Assembly (NCBI GenBank): GCA_910575795.1
Contig: CAJTGE010000006.1
Location: forward strand, 124,001-188,000
Source: Clostridiaceae bacterium
Lineage (GTDB): Bacteria > Bacillota > Clostridia > Lachnospirales > Lachnospiraceae
Direction: 5' to 3'
DNA: 64,000 nt
In this document: piece after piece, positions 63,701-64,000 of the stretch
Numbering within the stretch: the stretch's first letter is position 1
How the letters are laid out: each line of letters opens with the position of its first letter
Translations under genes and position numbers: made by a program
Notes under the pieces: model-generated
Databases searched by the model: none
Told to the model about the DNA's origin: nothing
What the model saw: the letters and a program-made list of their open reading frames with translations, nothing else

Positions 63701-64000
63701 CCTGTACAGATATAATCCGCCTCATACGCATTCATGCCGCTTATATCCTCATATGTCAGAAGCGCATCGAGCGTTTCCGCAGAGAATATGCCGGTAAGGG
63801 CCGCTGCGCCGACGCCCGCGAGCTCTGCCAGGGCAATGTATTCGCCGACGCCCGTTCCAAGAAGCCCGGCCATGTGCGTATTCCGGTAGAGCGCGCCAAG
63901 CTCTTTTGCGGAAATACTCTCCGAAGAGCCAAACAGATACGAGCAGAGCGCCTGTATATCATTCTCCGGATAATGCAGGGCTTCTGCAATGGCAGGGAGC
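57787..64000 (-). CDS. TcA-like pore-forming subunit of a Tc toxin complex (5' end beyond the window)
   Basis: The frame is open to the window edge, giving at least 2,070 residues, so the true start lies to the right. The middle has the segment that aligns by eye with the TcA neuraminidase-like region (SGEYWSWIMDYSEWKANRMVF, EPEQYLLPDIR). The C-terminus matches the translocation channel and TcB-binding end: a coiled helical region (RLEEWKFQAGQAENEIRHME), LMSALNAMQAAYIAKNPRRL and EITKTISLARDLPSAFAQ, then YLPFEGTGAVSQWYLEY and DINDVILTIAYTALPAG. TcA forms the pentameric bell that binds cells and injects the effector. No signal peptide is expected, as in other TcA proteins. It is the first visible gene of the operon. 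Confidence 0.92.
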   Translation of the reverse strand, partial: LPAIAEALHYPENDIQALCSYLFGSSESISAKELGALYRNTHMAGLLGTGVGEYIALAELAGVGAAALTGIFSAETLDALLTYEDISGMNAYEADYICTGAETPYAGPGIKDSDIAAFLDGIRAQAGALSADKKSYAVEQELIRFLGMDAALAGCLFHVIPAPPGGFASWQETFYKEEGLAFARKAVRRLARAKLLLDRLPADVFALFAGELFPDDMEGTVVYRDLVTVCRSAKYYRANPLFFMLAADAMAGDDSRAALAGLCGLSEDDIDALLCPAALSAEGMLQFAARLDAVKTVRISVSNLLSYLDALTKENGYGDLLLCARGLPVPEGSGKAYCSALTALTLQTLGSIYRDMDTPEALSAYLLLDVRMDDAVRTSYIREGINAAQTYLNRCRSGLEPGVGRIDGISGEYWSWIMDYSEWKANRMVFVEPEQYLLPDIRSSQSSLFRSALSEASGKPLDAALAESLYAKYLDGYAELSNIIPCASYLAATDGAEELYLFGRTKASGGKLYYCIRKDGIWGEWAEIPVPVPVTEITPIFIFGKLYLFWLEKSLGAAPKISYTPPSPGGGTDEGAAARLLQSTSNVTRFSVKYTYRSLLGSWNTVQTLFDEACVVEDSDADYGKPFKNAYDVNGEGYRRLAAFRITERNFCDASGRYYISQNCEFEKLLIMFGGFVYRIPDEAVENYYPLSSPFETRDKAAFSERHASLCDKINLLSHQNISGRLCSGSVHIFGSTLREENAAADGEFLIFDEYTGGEEAIAPAAAMDESSSIISAVYTADVLKNPLSSPDTITPKFAGQALPRYSYTGESGNYGGEFCDTLNTYALGTKPDAMLRDFQNYLEGVGIAVFTKSDTGGAGSGGVVQISPEALSGNSFYASTSKTGVTPAQFGDLYTILLQCLGSRNLFGSADNRLASDSEIIKTVNLAGGFILKTGGKGGEAFLLTPAPAKSEKGKPAQLKPTDSSIVISYPKITTEDIGRAAGECGKSSEDMFDTLYQHEPPVIDINGYVYTPNATRQNIAGALERLFGKNVPEQTVEGLFHLLSNRRLASNRMFWSQSVDQATSVEIFNALTDHTGSGYAVSPVDTAVSMNLNPKVKLRNTNVIGANTPSEVSRIFSRYVNAPLPVSLRFSGGGGSGFDINAMKFDVTRLTNASLPYIVQSFSTGGVDAFLKPENQQAPVPAIYPIERFSPNVKALNLPLAADGAQPDFDGLYKNYNYELFYHLPVYAAKTLRDFGNYADARKWLEYIYSPLAAESFIDFNTFSPVIPGRENACLSALAGTGLLTAVSAGRQVQYRVKYGFGLADFESSGAREDLLAAGLLPEDINNVAAILLNHTLGGPYGYCWGFFPFRTRTIASLIDDLRGSAELRNYHNNPFDPHAIASLRIGAYEKYTVLEYVDLLTEWGDREFAKLTWDSIANASSLYGMAGEVLGKRPCAVKQRAPKASARCFDDLFAGNRREQDSGAARLMERLTAVLLDEQDEAWAGSACSAEDTEFFFPYFKLPASAAALSRWDIVEDRLRKIRGNLDINGNPRSIPLFPAAADPLELSRSRAAGCASPCARRPVIGTNWYRYSVLYACAKEFTAALIQFSSQLLASIEKGDAEALRVLSARQSAKLLAFTKEVRKNTIEALDREKEALQIAKEAAKRRREYYKKLADENISGTEKAAIGQNIAAGAANAAAAALSTVGGAVSLTPEVGSPFAMVYGGRELGSSMMNFSMASMSLASSLSCSAGVTETYAAYARRLEEWKFQAGQAENEIRHMEQQLSANALQRESALSEQRSVDLLDRQTDEQIDFYRTKFSSCNLYGALSGLLRRLVFDSYQTAIGISARAQAAWQEETDDCTDFLTYTYWDDAKCGLMSGEALMSALNAMQAAYIAKNPRRLEITKTISLARDLPSAFAQLQSGNACGFTLPLSLFDDVKKPANCLHKIRSLTVSTQVVIGAFQNINATLTQTGSAILANPADQEALAYMAGFGQSGAAAPSGVTVNRRAGQAIHISNAQNESGMHFYNPSGGAYLPFEGTGAVSQWYLEYGDENPFSPGDINDVILTIAYTALPAGKAVAVEPA

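Overview
The window looks like the chromosome of a spore-forming Clostridia member, most likely Lachnospiraceae. The evidence is spore genes (spmB, yyaC, a GerMN lipoprotein), AGGAGG-type ribosome binding sites, TTGACA/TATAAT promoters, a CBS-type manganese pyrophosphatase, and short HisG paired with HisZ. No rRNA, CRISPR array, prophage or intact transposase gene was seen. The organism is inferred from gene content only.

Layout. (1) 1-5127, minus strand: histidine operon hisZ-hisG-hisC-hisB-hisH-hisA, running off the left edge. (2) 5284-9688, minus: a nudix enzyme, a MobA-like/ModE-like fusion, a CD1871A-like small protein, a membrane 4Fe-4S protein and a MATE exporter. (3) 9784-11360: an accessory island with nested mobile elements, a candidate type I toxin-antitoxin pair and a minimal inverted-repeat element. 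(4) 11456-18755, minus: a K+/H+ antiporter, then the CBS-pyrophosphatase, flavin reductase, shikimate kinase, cysteine desulfidase (CyuA) and DUF1576 genes. (5) 19035-23664: ROK glucokinase, alanine/glycine symporter, glutaminase and a LysR regulator with a 13-G tract at its ribosome binding site. (6) 24117-25546: a broken XRE regulator, a coiled-coil protein and a tRNA-Gly/tRNA-Phe unit. (7) 25873-29662: metG-tatD-ksgA. (8) 29811-39785: a DUF885 lipoprotein, MarR plus GerMN lipoprotein, spmB, an ArsC/Spx-like protein, DUF5711, LysM, yyaC and coiled-coil proteins, with several palindromic repeats. (9) 39752-44637: a LacI-controlled GPH transporter and GH42 beta-galactosidase. (10) 44766-48016: LysR, a CPA2 antiporter and MgtC. 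(11) 48094-64000, minus: a Tc-toxin operon.

The most striking locus is the Tc-toxin operon. In transcription order it encodes a TcA pore subunit (start lies beyond the right edge), a cysteine-rich GLUG-repeat protein, a radical SAM/SPASM enzyme, and a single-polypeptide TcB-TcC (Rhs) fusion. The fusion ends in a variable domain with a clan CD-like His/Cys arrangement. A peptide-modifying type of radical SAM enzyme inside a Tc toxin operon is, as far as I know, not a described arrangement.

A second theme is a set of small non-coding mobile elements. One family has GTTAC/GTAAC-type inverted ends and makes 8-bp target duplications. Its copies sit at the hisH stop codon, in frame inside the CD1871A-like gene, near a toxin gene and upstream of the K+/H+ antiporter. 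One copy has itself been split by a 764-bp foldback-type element with perfect 20-bp ends and a 10-bp target duplication. That element carries two inverted copies of a long hairpin unit whose relatives recur around 33 kb and 34.4 kb.
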